Assembly (NCBI GenBank): GCA_954871525.1
Contig: OX940864.1
Coordinates: 13,572,001-13,636,000 of the forward strand
DNA length: 64,000 nt
Source of the DNA: Parietaria judaica
Taxonomy: Eukaryota; Streptophyta; Magnoliopsida; Rosales; Urticaceae
Direction: 5' to 3'
A program made the translations under genes and the position numbers. Position 1 is the stretch's first letter, and each line of letters opens with the position of its first letter. This document shows, piece after piece, positions 35,325 through 47,252 of the stretch. The notes under the pieces were generated by a model that saw only the letters and a list, made by a program, of their open reading frames with translations, was not told the DNA's origin and ran no database searches.

Positions 35325-38202
35325 ATGGAGGTCGGCGGATTGGACGGCGAGGGGCGCCAGTTCAGCAGCGCCGAGGAGATGTGGAGAGACCAGGTCGGAG
35401 ATCCCCACAAGCGGACCAACTGGTACACCCAAGGCGTCGCCTACTGGCAGGTTCTTCCTGCTCCTTACACCGTTTCTTCCGTGTTACTGTTTCTGCTTGT
35501 CACTACTAGTTTCTTCAATCTTTTGTGCTTTTGGTCATCTCTCTCTCAAGTGTTTGATGCTTTCTCAATTACTGATTTTCCCGGTCGTCTGTGTGTGAAG
35601 AAGTGTTTGATGATGCTTGCCATTACCGATTTCTTTGGTCGTTTTCTGCTATTGATCCTCTCTGTGAAGTGTTTGATGCTTGTCTGTACCAATTTCTAAA
35701 GCTCTTTTTTTTTTTTTTGTGATTTGTTATTTGTGCTCTCTGTGAAGTGTTTGATGCTTGTCACTACCAAATTTCTTCATTCTTTTTTCTAGTTTTGCTC
35801 CACTCTGTAAGGTATTTAATGCTATGTTCTTGTTCCTCTGTGAGGTGTTTATTGCTCTGTTTTTCTGGTTTTTTTTTTTTTTTTGGTACCTGTTCCTCTC
35901 TGTGAGGTGTTTGATGGTTTGTGGTCCTCCTCTTCTTTTTTCGCACGAAAAGGGCGTGGAGGCTTCGGTCGATGGGGTCTTAGGCGGATACGGGCATGTA
36001 AACGAGCCAGATATCAACGCTAGTGAAGCTTTCCTCAACACTTTGATATCCGAGCGTTTTCCGAAATCTGCTTCTGAGACTGACCAGCGTCGCCTAGTTG
36101 CTCTCGGTGTGTTCTCACTCTATTTCATAAATGAATTTTGAGCTGAGTCTCGCTAAGGATTTATAGAAGTGCTTGCCCTTGTTTTTACCCTTTTGCTGTT
36201 TCAAGAGATGACCTTTGATTCAAAATTTAATATGTGATTTTGTGAATTTTGTACCGATTTCGTGCTATGAAATCTTTCGGTTATTTGTCTATTAAAGATG
36301 TGAAATTCGGCATTATGATTCATGTGATGCGAGAAATAAACTGAATGAAAAAAGTTTAAGCCCTAGATATGCTGATACAAACTGACATTTCTGTCTGGAG
36401 AACTCTAGGTCTAGGATGATATATATCAACTTGTCTTAGCTCGAGGAATCCTATCATCATTTTCGTTTTTAATTTGTGGTGATTTTCAACTTAGATTTGA
36501 AGCATAAAAGCCTTAATGCGTAAAATATACAAAAGACTAAACATAAAACGTATTTGATATTCGACAGTTTACCATTTGTTGTAGATTGTGGTTCTGGGAT
36601 CGGGAGGGTGACGAAAAATCTTCTCATAAGATACTTCAACGAGGTTAGTTCTATCTTGTATGGCTGGTTAAACATTATCTCAAGTAAGTTCAAGACTGTT
36701 TTCTTTTTCACTTTGTTCGCTTTGCTCGGTTTATCTTTCTTTGTTTGAGCTTTCCTTGTATCTTGAAAAATTCTTGGGATTTTTTTTTCTTCTCTCTCAT
36801 TAAAATATGTAGATTTCGAGTAATTATGTGCATTCTCTTATTTTCTTATGAAACACTCGTAAACGCACAACATATGATTCATGTATAGCTTAGTGTAGTA
36901 TCTTTCTATGAACATCTAGTTACTAATTATGAAATGGTGCGCAAATTCGACTGTATGGAACATTTCTGTGTTCAGTAAGAAAAAAATTATGCTTATAATA
37001 ATTTGAGGCTACATACAAATAAATATAATCTCAATAAACGATAAATTTCGCAGCTCATACGAAAGGTGTCTTTCAAGTTATAAGTTTCAGTACACAATGA
37101 CTCAGCTAATAATTTGATGCATTTTTAATTGGAAATTTAGTAGCATTTTGTATATTTTTCTTAACTAAAGAGAATTATCATCTCTGGCAAACCAGGTTGA
37201 TCTTCTTGAGCCCGTATCACATTTCATAGCGACTGCTCGTGAAAGCTTGGATACTGCGAATCAAATGGAGTCAAACAATAGAGCCACAAACTTTTTCTGC
37301 ATGCCTCTTCAGGTAATTACTTGGTTATTTAACCAAGGATCATGTACATTGATTTGAATAATTTTGATACTTGGAGTTTATACAAGATACAAATTTTTAA
37401 TATAAACTAAAGAGAATTATAAAGTTTGCTGAATGATAGAGAATTGAATAGCAAAGATAATCCTGAAAATGGATCTAACCTTAGATATGGAATCTGATAT
37501 CATGAATTATATATAGATATTAATAATTGGTAGGAAAATTCCCAAAAGCAAAAATAATATCAATAGTAAAGTCTATGATGTGAATTATAAACCTATTTGT
37601 TCATCTCTCTTTCTTTCTTTTACTTTTTTTAATTGCAACTTTGATTTGATAATTATCAATTCTGGCTTTAGGAATTCTCTCCGGAGGCAGGAAGATATGA
37701 TGTCATATGGGTTCAGTGGTGCATTGGACATCTGACGGATGATGACTTTGTGAGCTTTTTTAAGAGAGCCAAGGTTTTTTTTTTTCTTCCTTTAAAACGT
37801 TTTTGAATATCTTGTTTCAGATGCCTTCTTTGGCAAGACTTACCAAAAAAGAAACACGAACATGGCTCGGGAATGGGCCTAAAGGACGACAGGCTAGACA
37901 ATTTTATTTCTCTTATTAGTTCCTATTTCTGCAATCTCAATTTATGTCATTAAGTGTTTTATGCATCATATCGTTTCTTTAATTATGTTGAATTTTTCGT
38001 TTTAGACCTACCTATAAATGGATTTCCTTGGTCAGTGGAAATTATCTTGAGCCGAACACTAATCTAGAGGTAGAGAGGCTACGCTTAACGTGTCACGACG
38101 GCTCGGGAAAAGGGGCAATTTTTAGCCCTAAAATTTGTGTAACCAGCAATTCTTCACTTTACAGAAACTGTAATTACATTATAATTACTAGGAAATAGTT
38201 AT

Positions 38203-38291
<89 letters not shown>

Positions 38292-38876
38292 GTCAATGGT
38301 GAACGCCTGAAGTTATTTTGTTATTTTGTTATTTTTGTGTAGGCTGGTCTCAAACCTGGTGGGTTTTTCGTTCTGAAGGAGAATATTGCAAGACAAGGTA
38401 CATATATGTCTAAAATAGCCACACTAACTGTTGGTTAAGTACATTGGTTAATGTTTTGTTTCTTCGTAATTTGTAGGATTCGTTTTGGATAACGCTGATC
38501 ACAGTGTGACGAGGTCGGACTTGTACTTCAAGGATCTCTTTCGTCAGTGCGGGCTGCATCTCTATAAACAGAAGGTTAGTCTGTTACGAACCCGGGATCT
38601 TGACCTCGTGAAAGGAGCTTTATTTGCCGAAAGGAAAAGCACACATATTGAATCTTTCCTAACCCCCCGATCTCCAAAAAAATCAGTATAAATAACTTCT
38701 TATAACTCTTTTTTTTTTTTTTTGTTCCATTTATTATTAACTTTCATCAGGATCAGAAAGGAATGCCTCAAGAACTATTTGCCGTGAAAATGTATGCTTT
38801 AACTGAAGATATACCGAAGAAAGTTCATGAAACTAGGTCTCGCGGGAAAGCAAATCAACCCGGTATCATTAGGTAA
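35325..38876 (+). CDS. NTM1: alpha-N-terminal protein methyltransferase 1
   Basis: S-adenosylmethionine-dependent enzyme that methylates the alpha-amino group of proteins starting (after Met removal) with X-Pro-Lys type motifs. Eight exons: 35325-35450, 35953-36106, 36585-36643, 37196-37312, 37672-37773, 38343-38397, 38477-38574, 38751-38876; 278 residues, phases consistent. Seen: NWYTQGVAYWQGVEASVDGV, the SAM-binding motif I LDCGSGIGRVTKNLL, motif II VDLLEPVSHFI, and the NTM1 signature YDVIWVQWCIGHLTDDDFVS and GFFVLKENI, ending GIIR. The frame is open upstream to an ATG at 35199, which would add 42 residues that do not belong to the family core. I prefer the ATG at 35325 but a short targeting extension cannot be excluded. 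Confidence 0.93.
38207..38290. repeat. (TAA)n microsatellite in NTM1 intron 5
   Basis: About 28 copies of a TAA trinucleotide, the longest perfect trinucleotide run in the window, 50 bp upstream of exon 6. Confidence 0.92.
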
Positions 38877-39097
38877 TGGAATCGGTCTTCTAACGTAGTT
38901 GCAGAGCTTGAATTCTTTTCCAGTTCTTAGAACCAATATTTTATTTTCATTCCCTGTTGTATATCATAAAAAGGTACTGGAAATAGGAATGGAATTCTCA
39001 TTTTTCCAGAAATTATGGTCTTGAAGTTGAAACGGATATCAATCTTTAAAAAATGTTTTCTTGGATATATCAATCTGTAATTTTCTCACTGTAGTAC

Positions 39098-39632
39098 CCA
39101 TGTTTAGAATTGCGTATTTAAGCCTCGAGGCGTTTTCTCGCCGTGCCTCATGGTGTATAGCTTTGAGGCGTAAGTCTAGATAAATGCGATATAATTATTT
39201 AAAAATAATATTAAACTAAAAATAAGATAGATATAATAATTTTTTTAAATATAGCATAGGATTGAAGAGAAGGGGCAGAGGACGATTACTAATTTATATA
39301 TATAATTATATATAGTAGGGTTTGGTTTTGATTTGATACGATACGGTTAGTAATAAAATACGTAACTTAATACATAAAAATAGATATCATAATAAATAAT
39401 TATATTATGTAACCCGAAAATATGGTAGTAAATAAAAAAAGATACCAAAATAAATACTAAATCAGTAAATTTTGGACCCCGCAATGAGGTGTAGCCTCAA
39501 GGTGCAAATTTCAGTCCTGAGGCGTTGACCAAGCCGTACGCCTTGGTCTTTCAATTCAAGGCGTCCGCCTCATTACTAAACTAACCTCCGCCTCTTCGAG
39601 GCGCGCCTTGATAACGTTTTTCACAACATTGG
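39098..39632. mobile_element. degenerate hAT-like element with GAGGCG subterminal motifs
   Basis: About 535 bp. The left end CCATGTTTAGAATTGCG and the right end reversed CCAATGTTGTGAAAAACG are related to the hAT ends at 41390 and 57380. Both subterminal regions are packed with GAGGCG/CGCCTC words, and the arms mirror each other. TSD is not preserved (4 of 8 at best), so the exact borders are tentative. Confidence 0.55.
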
Positions 39633-40162
39633 TTTACTTTCGGATTTGAAAATAATGTAAAGATAGGAAAACTTCCACGAGTAAATTGAGATATGAAAGC
39701 TTGTAATATATAGGAACTTCGTTAACATAATAGTCGATAAATAAATAATCTCGATTAAATAGTATTTTTATAGAATTTTCATTTTCATTTTTATTGGATA
39801 TAATCCCAATAATATTATTTTGAGATCTACATCGGCATTTTTTACTATTGTCCTTTGGCAATAAAGAAATTTGAGTAGGTCATGAGATGAGTTAGAGGTG
39901 AGAAAAACAATTGTAAATCAGATATTATATTGCAAATCGGATAATGTCGATACCGGATATACTGTATAGTGTATACTGAATTTAAACAGTCAAAAATTTA
40001 ATAATTTAGTACCGGCATTCGGTTATTATAAAATAAACCGAGTAAAAAATCGATTAATGAGAAAATTACTAGCTAACGATACATATCCATGATAAAATCA
40101 ATAGTTAGACCTATAAAATTGACGATATCATAATATTTATAATAATTCTGATATATTTCGAT

Positions 40163-40168
<6 letters not shown>

Positions 40169-40232
<64 letters not shown>
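40169..40232. repeat. (TA)n microsatellite
   Basis: About 32 copies of TA. A further run lies at about 40670-40686. Confidence 0.95.
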
Positions 40233-40234
<2 letters not shown>

Positions 40235-40656
40235 TGCCAATGTAATGAATCTGTAAGCAAGAAACGTATCGTAACCCGTTCGTCATTGTAATGAATTAAA
40301 ATATGAACAAAATGCACATAATCGACCTTTTCATTTATAACTAAAATATCCAAATTGGTGAGAAACGTAGTCTCATTTTCAAGTATACCAAAAGTGGCAT
40401 CAACGACATGCACAATTTAAAAATGGGAGAGAAATAAAGGAACGGCAAAGAAACGCTTGGATCCACTATAAACCTATCATAAATCGATATCATATTGCAA
40501 AAAATAAAATACTTCATTTATATGTCAAATCATGAATATTCTTTTGTTAATCTTAGCCGGCTCAATAATTCATGCGGTCTTGAATAGGAAAAAAAAATCA
40601 TATTTATCTAATTTATACAAAAAATTATCATAATATATATATTTATATGATAATAG

Positions 40657-40687
<31 letters not shown>

Positions 40688-40989
40688 AATGTTTATTTTA
40701 TCATGTTTTAATTGAATAAGATCGGTCTGAATTTGCCTAATTTGACTATCGGTATTGTTTGGCGCTATATTAGTCTTAGTCAAGCAATAGAAATGGAACA
40801 AGTAATGTGCAACCGTGACTCACAACTCACATGTTTGTATGTGATTCACTTCAGTATATTCAAATTCAATCAGTCAATTCATTCCTTCCAAAATATCTAA
40901 TTGACAACTTGTCTCGTAGAGTCTTCTAGCTCTATAAATTAATTACTAGAATGACGAGTATTACTTGAACATTACGACAGTGAATGGGA

Positions 40990-41125
40990 CTCAAATGAGT
41001 GCCCCTTTACATTATTGTAAACTTGGCCAATAGTGTCACTTGTTCTTACACTGAATATATCTAAGTCATACAAGAGTGCATTGTAACCTTGGCCGATAGT
41101 GCCATCCCATTAAAAAAAAAAATGG
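40990..41125 (+). repeat. dispersed repeat, copy 2 (partner at 25345-25485)
   Basis: See 25345-25485. Contains TGTCACTTGTTCTTACACTG and GAGTGCATTGTAACCTTGG, and ends in an A-run followed by ATGG. Confidence 0.55.
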
Positions 41126-41389
41126 AACATGAAAGAAATGTACCGACAAGTACCCACTTATGGGTTGGGTTTCTTTATTTTTATTTTTAGAATAAATTAA
41201 GCTATTTTGATGTATTTAGTAAAATTATTTTTACAAAAAACACAAAAACTATTTTAAAATTCGTAGTTTTTAGTTTATTTTAAAAATAAAAAATTAACTT
41301 TTAGCTTATTTTAATTTTTTACCTTAAATATATTTATTCTACCAAACGCTAAATCAAGTTTTGTAATAAACAACAACGGTTCTATAAAC

Positions 41390-42710
41390 CAAGGTTCGAA
41401 ATTTCGCGATAATCGAGCGATTTATCGCTGAAAACCACTTCTCGGTAACTTATCTCCTCTTATCGTTGTCGTTTTATACTTATCGCGATTTTTTGATTCG
41501 AAAAGCAAGTCACTTTTCGAGCTAAGTTTTCAAGTGTATTTTTTCGAAAAGCTTGTTAGTTTTCGGTCAAAAACGATAAGTCAACCCCAGCATAGTTTTT
41601 TCTTTTTCGCGGCAAAAGTTCCAATTTCTTTTAATTTTGGAATTTAAAGGTATTTTTAGGGTTTTTTTTTAGTGGATCTTGAGTGTTTTGAGGTTTAAAT
41701 GTTGTATATGTATGAATCATGTCAAATTTTCACAATTTTATTCTATATTTAATAGAGTTACATAGAAAGCTATTAGGTTGAATGAAAGTTCAAGTTTGAG
41801 TTTCATGATACTTTGATTGTACATTTTAGGTTTTGAATCAAATGTTATAGTTGAATTTGATTTTTTAGGTCTATTAAGGAATATGGATGAATTATAATAG
41901 TTTGTGTGATTTTTGTTATTTTTTTTTGCAGATTTGGGGTGATTTTAGTGTTTGTTAGAATTGTTTATATAATTGCGGTAAAAGTATTTATTTTTTGGAA
42001 ATTAATGAACTTGAGCTATATTTTTAATATTTTTGATGTAATTTCATTGTTTAAAAATGTATATAATTAGGAAACTGTGAGTTTGACATAATTTTTTTTT
42101 GCAATTTGATGTTTTCCCGAACTGTCCAATTATTGCGGCAAAAGTACATATGTTTCAGAAATTGGTTAATTGAGCTAGTTAATCGACTTTTTTGGTGTAA
42201 TTTCATTTTACAATATTGTATATAATTCATAAATTGTGTGGTTGGCATAATTTGTTTTGAAATTTGACGTTTTCCAACTATTGAGGCAAAAGTACATATT
42301 TTTAGGAAATTGGTTAAATTGAGCTAGTTCTTCAATTTTTTTATACAACTTCAAGTGGGCAGATTTTATATAATTAACAATTGGTGATTTTAAAATATTT
42401 TATTTTAGTAAAATATGACTTTGACTCTTTCCAAAATTTATCAAATAAGCATATTTTATCTAATAGTAAATAACTAAAGAGAGCATTTTGACTAACAAGT
42501 TACAACTTATAATTTGTAAATAATAATTGTTATTATAATTTATTTATTTTTATAGGTTTTCCATCGATAAATCCATCGATAAGTTCGATAAGTTTCGATA
42601 ACGACAAACGATAATTTTTATAGGTTTTCCATCGATAAATCCATCGGTAAACGATTACTCCGTCGATAACGGCAAACGATTTTTCGGCAAAAACGGCATT
42701 TTGAACCTTG
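41390..42710. mobile_element. hAT-type non-autonomous element, 8-bp TSD, CGATAA motifs
   Basis: A 1321-bp element with ends CAAGGTTCGAAATTTCG and CGGCATTTTGAACCTTG, flanked by identical CTATAAAC (41382-41389 and 42711-42718). Both subterminal regions are rich in CGATAA/TTATCG words (for example ATCGATAAATCCATCGATAA). The middle is AT-rich with three copies of a GCGGCAAAAGTA-like block (near 41610, 42130 and 42280) but no transposase frame. Confidence 0.9.
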
Positions 42711-43574
42711 CTATAAACACTTGTCTTTAAAAAATATATATCAAAACTCAAATTAAATGTAATTTAAAAAAAATAAAATTATGCCAAACAGGACCATGAT
42801 GTGACAATGGCATTTCCTTGGCTCTCAGCTCTCTAGAGTAAATTGTTTGCAATAGAATCTCTTTAATAATTTAAAATAGGAATCAGTCCGAAGAATTTAA
42901 AATTGTGTAGTATAATTTCTAGTTGTGTGGAAAAAATACTCAAAGGTCGTAAAATTACATTTTTGATTGATTTTGTTCATGCGTATGAGGATCTATTAAA
43001 ATTCAACTTTTACTCTTGCAACTCAAATTAACACTCATTTTTCTTCTTCGTGTTTCGATTTCTATGTTAAAACTTTCATATGAAGCATACACTCAACGTT
43101 AACAAAAGCATAGAGAAAAGTAAAAAAAAAATGAAATCACAAATTTCACTATCGGGAATATTTATTTTGCGTAATTAAAAATTTAAAATTATATGTCACA
43201 CAAAGTTAAACACGATGGAGTACTTTTGTTTCAATTTAATAATTTTCTTAAATTTTCACTAAATATATAATTTTTTATCTTTTTTTTTTTTTTGTAATAA
43301 TGGAGTCTAATCCCTTCAAAAATCCAGGTTTTAAACTTTTTAAAAACTATATATTTTTCTTAATTTATATTTGAAATCTAGATTTATGCATTTGGGTTTG
43401 AAAAAAAAAATTGGACACGCTTTGTCCCTAGTAAGAGTGAGTACATGAGAGCATTTAACATGGTAGACACTCAAGGAAGAGGTATACTTGAAATCCAAAC
43501 TACATTGAAACAAGATATTTCGCTCTGCTCTAAGAAAGAGTGAAGAGAGCATTGCAACTATGTAGTATGTACAA

Positions 43575-43622
43575 TCATTTATATTTATATTTATATTTAT
43601 ATTTATATTTATATTTATATTT
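43575..43622. repeat. (ATTTAT)n run
   Basis: Seven to eight copies of a hexamer 28 bp downstream of the DUF6821 gene stop codon, so probably in its 3' untranslated region. Confidence 0.9.
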
Positions 43623-43649
43623 AGGAAGTGGCATAAGTAGTTCAATTAT

Positions 43650-44933
43650 TTAGAGAGCATTATTGTAGTAACCACCGAAGGTAATGTGAGCTCTGCTAAC
43701 TGCCGACATTGCCCCATTCAACCTCCCTGACTGCTCCACCACGTGCTCAATTCTCTGCACACAACAAAACTCATTATTATTCATTTCATAAATAAATCTC
43801 TGGTACTTTACAGAAACCCATTATTAAATAATATTTCTTTTTTTAATGAAAACTCTCTAAGAAAGAACCCATAATAATACTAAACCAAATTTATTAAAAT
43901 CCCAAAAAACTGTTAAATAAAACCCTATAAAACTCCAAAACGAAGAACTCCAAAAATTCTATTTTTAATTTAATACATATAGAATGAACAATATTTATAA
44001 TTAATATTTTTAAAATTTATTGCCCGTAAATTAGTCAGTACAAACAAAAGTTTGCGTAAATATGAAATATTTTAATCAAATATTCTAAAAAAAAAACTGA
44101 ATATAATAATAGTTTTCTCTATTAGCACCCGATCCGAAGTCCGTTAAATTTTTTGTTTGTTTCAGTTAGTAACTAATTATTAACAGATGGAACTTAATTA
44201 ACATTTGTTTGGATCTTATTCCTATCCTTATGCAATAATTTCCTCTTTTTTGTTTTTATAATAATACGATGATAAATATAATAATAATAATAATTTTATA
44301 AGAAAAAAATAAAAAAGCATTATCCAGTTCTTCTTCGCTGACCTTTTCACCTTCGAAGATCTGGAAGCGAATATCATGGCTCTGCAACCTCTGCTTGTTG
44401 CTCTGATGGCTTCCCAGCAGGGCCACGCACACCACGGCGACGCCGAACGAGCAGATAGCTCCGATCCCGGTCAGGCTCAGCTTCCACAAGTTCACCCCTT
44501 CCTCGCCGATCTCCCCCTCCAGCTCCATAGCCAAATCCTTCTCCGACCTAGCCGCATCGGCTCCGTCGTCGAAGCCGCCGAACGCAGACGCGTCCATCTG
44601 CGCCGCGAACCCCCGCGCCGTTGATGGAGACCTCGGCGAGTCCATTTTCATGTCGACAAATTCGGTTTCCTTCTTGAAGAACACCTGCGAGACCGCGTCC
44701 TCCGCGATCGCCGGCGCCGGCGCCGGCGGCTTCAGCTGGATCGGGATCGGGATCTCGACCGGCACGAGCTGAGTCGTCGGGAGCGGCTTCTTCGTCCGGT
44801 TGGCTTTCGTCTCGTCGAAGTAATTCATGTCGAAGACGCTCTTTGCGCTGATCAATCGGGCGGTCTTGGCTCCGTCGTCGCGGAAATCGAGGAGCCCATC
44901 GGCAGGGATGAGCTCCCACTCGTCGAGATCCAT
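43650..44933 (-). CDS. DUF6821-type single-pass membrane protein
   Basis: Two exons (44933-44343 and 43754-43650) give 231 residues. The protein opens MDLDEWELIPADGLLDF, has a proline-rich stretch (VEIPIPIQLKPPAPAPAIAE), a conserved VSQVFFKKETEFVDMKMDSP, an acidic region, one transmembrane segment (LWKLSLTGIGAICSFGVAVV continuing to ALLG), a basic coiled region (HQSNKQRLQSHDIRFQIFEGEK) and a C-terminal SRAHITFGGYYNNAL. These are hallmarks of a small plant family (DUF6821; Arabidopsis At5g16030/At3g02500 by memory) of unknown function. The splice GAAAAG|GT was chosen because it keeps phase and joins the conserved RIEHVVEQSGRLN segment. The 5' leader contains a hexamer repeat. Confidence 0.85.
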
Positions 44934-46199
44934 GGTCGTTGCTCAATGGAGATTTTTTCTGGAATTTATTGAGTGGTGGGTTTTCAGTCTCAGTCTCAGT
45001 CTCAGTCTCAGTCTCAGTCTCAGTCAGTGTTGGCAATGGGAGAACGACAAAGTGGCAAAACGACAGCATCAGCGGTGCTTATCCATTTCTGGTGGGACCC
45101 ACCTCGGAGAATCGCCTCCTTCGTTGGAGTTCCTTGATTCTTCTTTCTTTTCTCACTTTAAATTTGGTGGTTGGTGTTTTTATATTTTTTAGAATATATT
45201 TTTGTTAATTGATTACTAAAACAGATGAAATTTACCAACGAGTTGAGGAATTATAAACTCTCTATAATAAATCATGTGTGTGTGTTATAAGCACGACTTT
45301 ATTTTTTATTTGTAAATTTAACGTCGAGCTCGGGGTTTACTTGCCATAAACTAAAATTTGGGGAGTACCGTATACTGAATTGAGAAATTTAGAAGGTACT
45401 TGTGTCAATTACTCGGTTTTCTCAATGTTTTGTTTACGCGTTTTTGTGTTAAATGGCAAATAAAGCGACACATACAAGAGTTTTTCATGGTTCAAATAGT
45501 TGACGAGATTCATGCGTCCACGGGGATGAACTATCTTTAGCGAATAATTCAACTAGAATCCATGAATGAAGTCTTCATATTTTGATCACACCGGACCTAA
45601 TTTATGTGTAGATTGTATGTATCGTTCTTGATGTAAATATAAACATAAATCTATCATTTTGTAGTTTAAGTTCGTGGGAAACAATAAATTTAAAATAACT
45701 AGAATAAGCTCAAAAGTTTGCTTAAAAATGTTATTTTGCCAAAGTACTCGTCTTCATCTATTTCACTAATTTTTTTTTTCTTCAAAACGCTCGATATTTT
45801 CATCTCCTAAAACTTTCCTCCTTTTCGAGCTTTCTAACAACGCATTCGTGTATTTTGAAATTTGAAACATTGCACTTAGAAAAATAATACCTTAAGAGCG
45901 GCATGTGTATTTTGAATAGTAGTTATTGATTAAGACTATTTTAAAAAATTTAAATTGGAGTAAACATCATTTTCACGGATATGTGGAAAGCAAGTCATTG
46001 AATTTTGCTATTCACAATTCTGATTTGGGACAAAGGCGGAATCCAAGGGTGTAGAGACGGGACAAGGTTGTGTTTCTTGGTTTTTTATTTTTATTTTATT
46101 TTTTATGGCTAAGCCTTTCTTCCCTCATTCCTTTTTTTATCCTTCTAATTTTAAATGCTAGCTTTAGTTTACTTCAAAGGAAGCGTTAAATAGATTCTC
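44934..46199. other. upstream flank of DUF6821 gene
   Basis: Beyond the hexamer repeat no feature is recognised in this AT-rich segment. Confidence 0.5.
44985..45026. repeat. (CAGTCT)n in the DUF6821 5' leader
   Basis: Seven copies of a hexamer starting 52 bp upstream of the start codon (minus strand: GAGACT repeats). Position in the transcript leader is likely, and length polymorphism there could affect expression. Confidence 0.9.
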
Positions 46200-47252
46200 G
46201 GTTAATTGCGATATAAATATCTAATTATTGTTAAGATTAGTGACATAACCTAACTATTAAAATAGTGACAATGGTACTCAAAAAACATTTTGAGGGTTGA
46301 CCAGTATCGCTGTTCGCTTTTCCGTTAGTGTCTGCCACATGGGTGTTAACTACGGGCCATAGTGGATTTTAAAACTTATAAACCATTTTAATTTTTTAAT
46401 TTTTTAATTTATTTAATTTATTTATTTTTATTTTATGTTGTATCTTAATCCGATAATAGTGGCTGACGCCTGACTAGGGGTGAAAATTTTGTAACCGTTT
46501 CCCGGTTTTGTCCCGGTTCCGGTACCGGTCCCGGACCGATTTTTCAAAAAAAATCCGGGAAATTTAGCGTAAAACCGGGAACCGGTACTTCCCGGTTCCC
46601 GATTTTCGGAACCGGGAACCGGAACCAGTACCTAACAAATATTTCCCGATTTTTGGTACCGGTTCCGATTTTAAACTACATGTAATTTTTAAGTTTTTAG
46701 TATGTCGTTTTTAGTGTAATATATGTTTTTATTGTCATTTTTTATACTACGTGTAATTTTTAATTACTAATTTTTCAAAAACGACATGTCATTTTTAAGT
46801 CAAACCCTTTTAGAACCGGGAAATTTAGAATCGGAACCGGGAATTTTTAGAAATGGAACCGTAACCGGAATCGGAACCGGGAAATTTGAATCGGAACCGT
46901 TACCGGAACCGGAACCGGGAATTTTTTTAATCGGGAACCGTTACCAGAACCGGAACCGTAACAAAAAAAAAATCCCGATTTTTCGTAACAGGGACGAAAA
47001 AAAGCTAATTTCCCGGTTCCCGGTTCCGGTTTCACCCCTACGCCTGACGTTGTTGCACACATGGTATTGCCGGTTAGATAGGTGGCGAAGTGTTTATGGA
47101 TACGTGACTCGATCTCGAAGTGACGAAAAATAAAACGGCGATACTGGGCAATCCCTCAAAACATTCTTTGAGTGCCAGTGCCTTCACTTTTAAAGGTTTG
47201 ACATATGTCACTAATTTTGACTATAAACTAGATATTTATGCCGCAATTAACT
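46200..47252. mobile_element. Mutator-like foldback split by a nested hAT
   Basis: Arms of about 130 bp are inverted copies of each other. The left arm reads GGTTAATTGCGATATAAATA then TCTAATTATTGTTAAGATTA and GTGACATA; the right arm reversed reads GAGTTAATTGCGGCATAAAT, TATAGTCAAAATTAGTGACA and TATG. Both contain CATTTTGAGGG(T/A)TG.CCAGTATCGC or its equivalent. No clean TSD was found. The hAT at 46475-47040 sits between the arms and so is younger. Confidence 0.7.
46475..47040. mobile_element. hAT-type MITE rich in CCGGTTCC, 8-bp TSD
   Basis: A 566-bp element with an 11-bp perfect inverted end TAGGGGTGAAA...TTTCACCCCTA and identical 8-bp flanks CGCCTGAC (46467-46474 and 47041-47048). The subterminal DNA is crowded with CCCGGTTCCGG words on the left and their complement GGAACCGGGAA on the right. 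No coding capacity; the apparent 115-codon frame at 46786-47133 is translation of the repeat. Confidence 0.94.

Larger units (their letters stand above)
38877..43649. other. intergenic between convergent NTM1 and DUF6821 genes
   Basis: No gene seen. Contains a degenerate hAT (39098-39632), a long TA run (40169-40232), a dispersed repeat copy (40990-41125), a well-bounded hAT (41390-42710) and an ATTTAT run (43575-43622). The rest is AT-rich DNA without recognised structure. Confidence 0.6.

Noticed and set aside
40111..40413. 100-codon minus-strand frame with a long IYIYIY stretch
   Set aside because: Caused by the TA microsatellite at 40169-40232.
44548..45069. 173-codon minus-strand frame overlapping the DUF6821 gene
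   Set aside because: Out-of-frame shadow of exon 1 running into the CAGTCT repeat of the leader (TETETETE-like peptide). The other frame has conserved domains.
46786..47133. 115-codon plus-strand frame
   Set aside because: Lies in the CCGGTTCC-rich hAT element; the peptide is a translation of the repeat.
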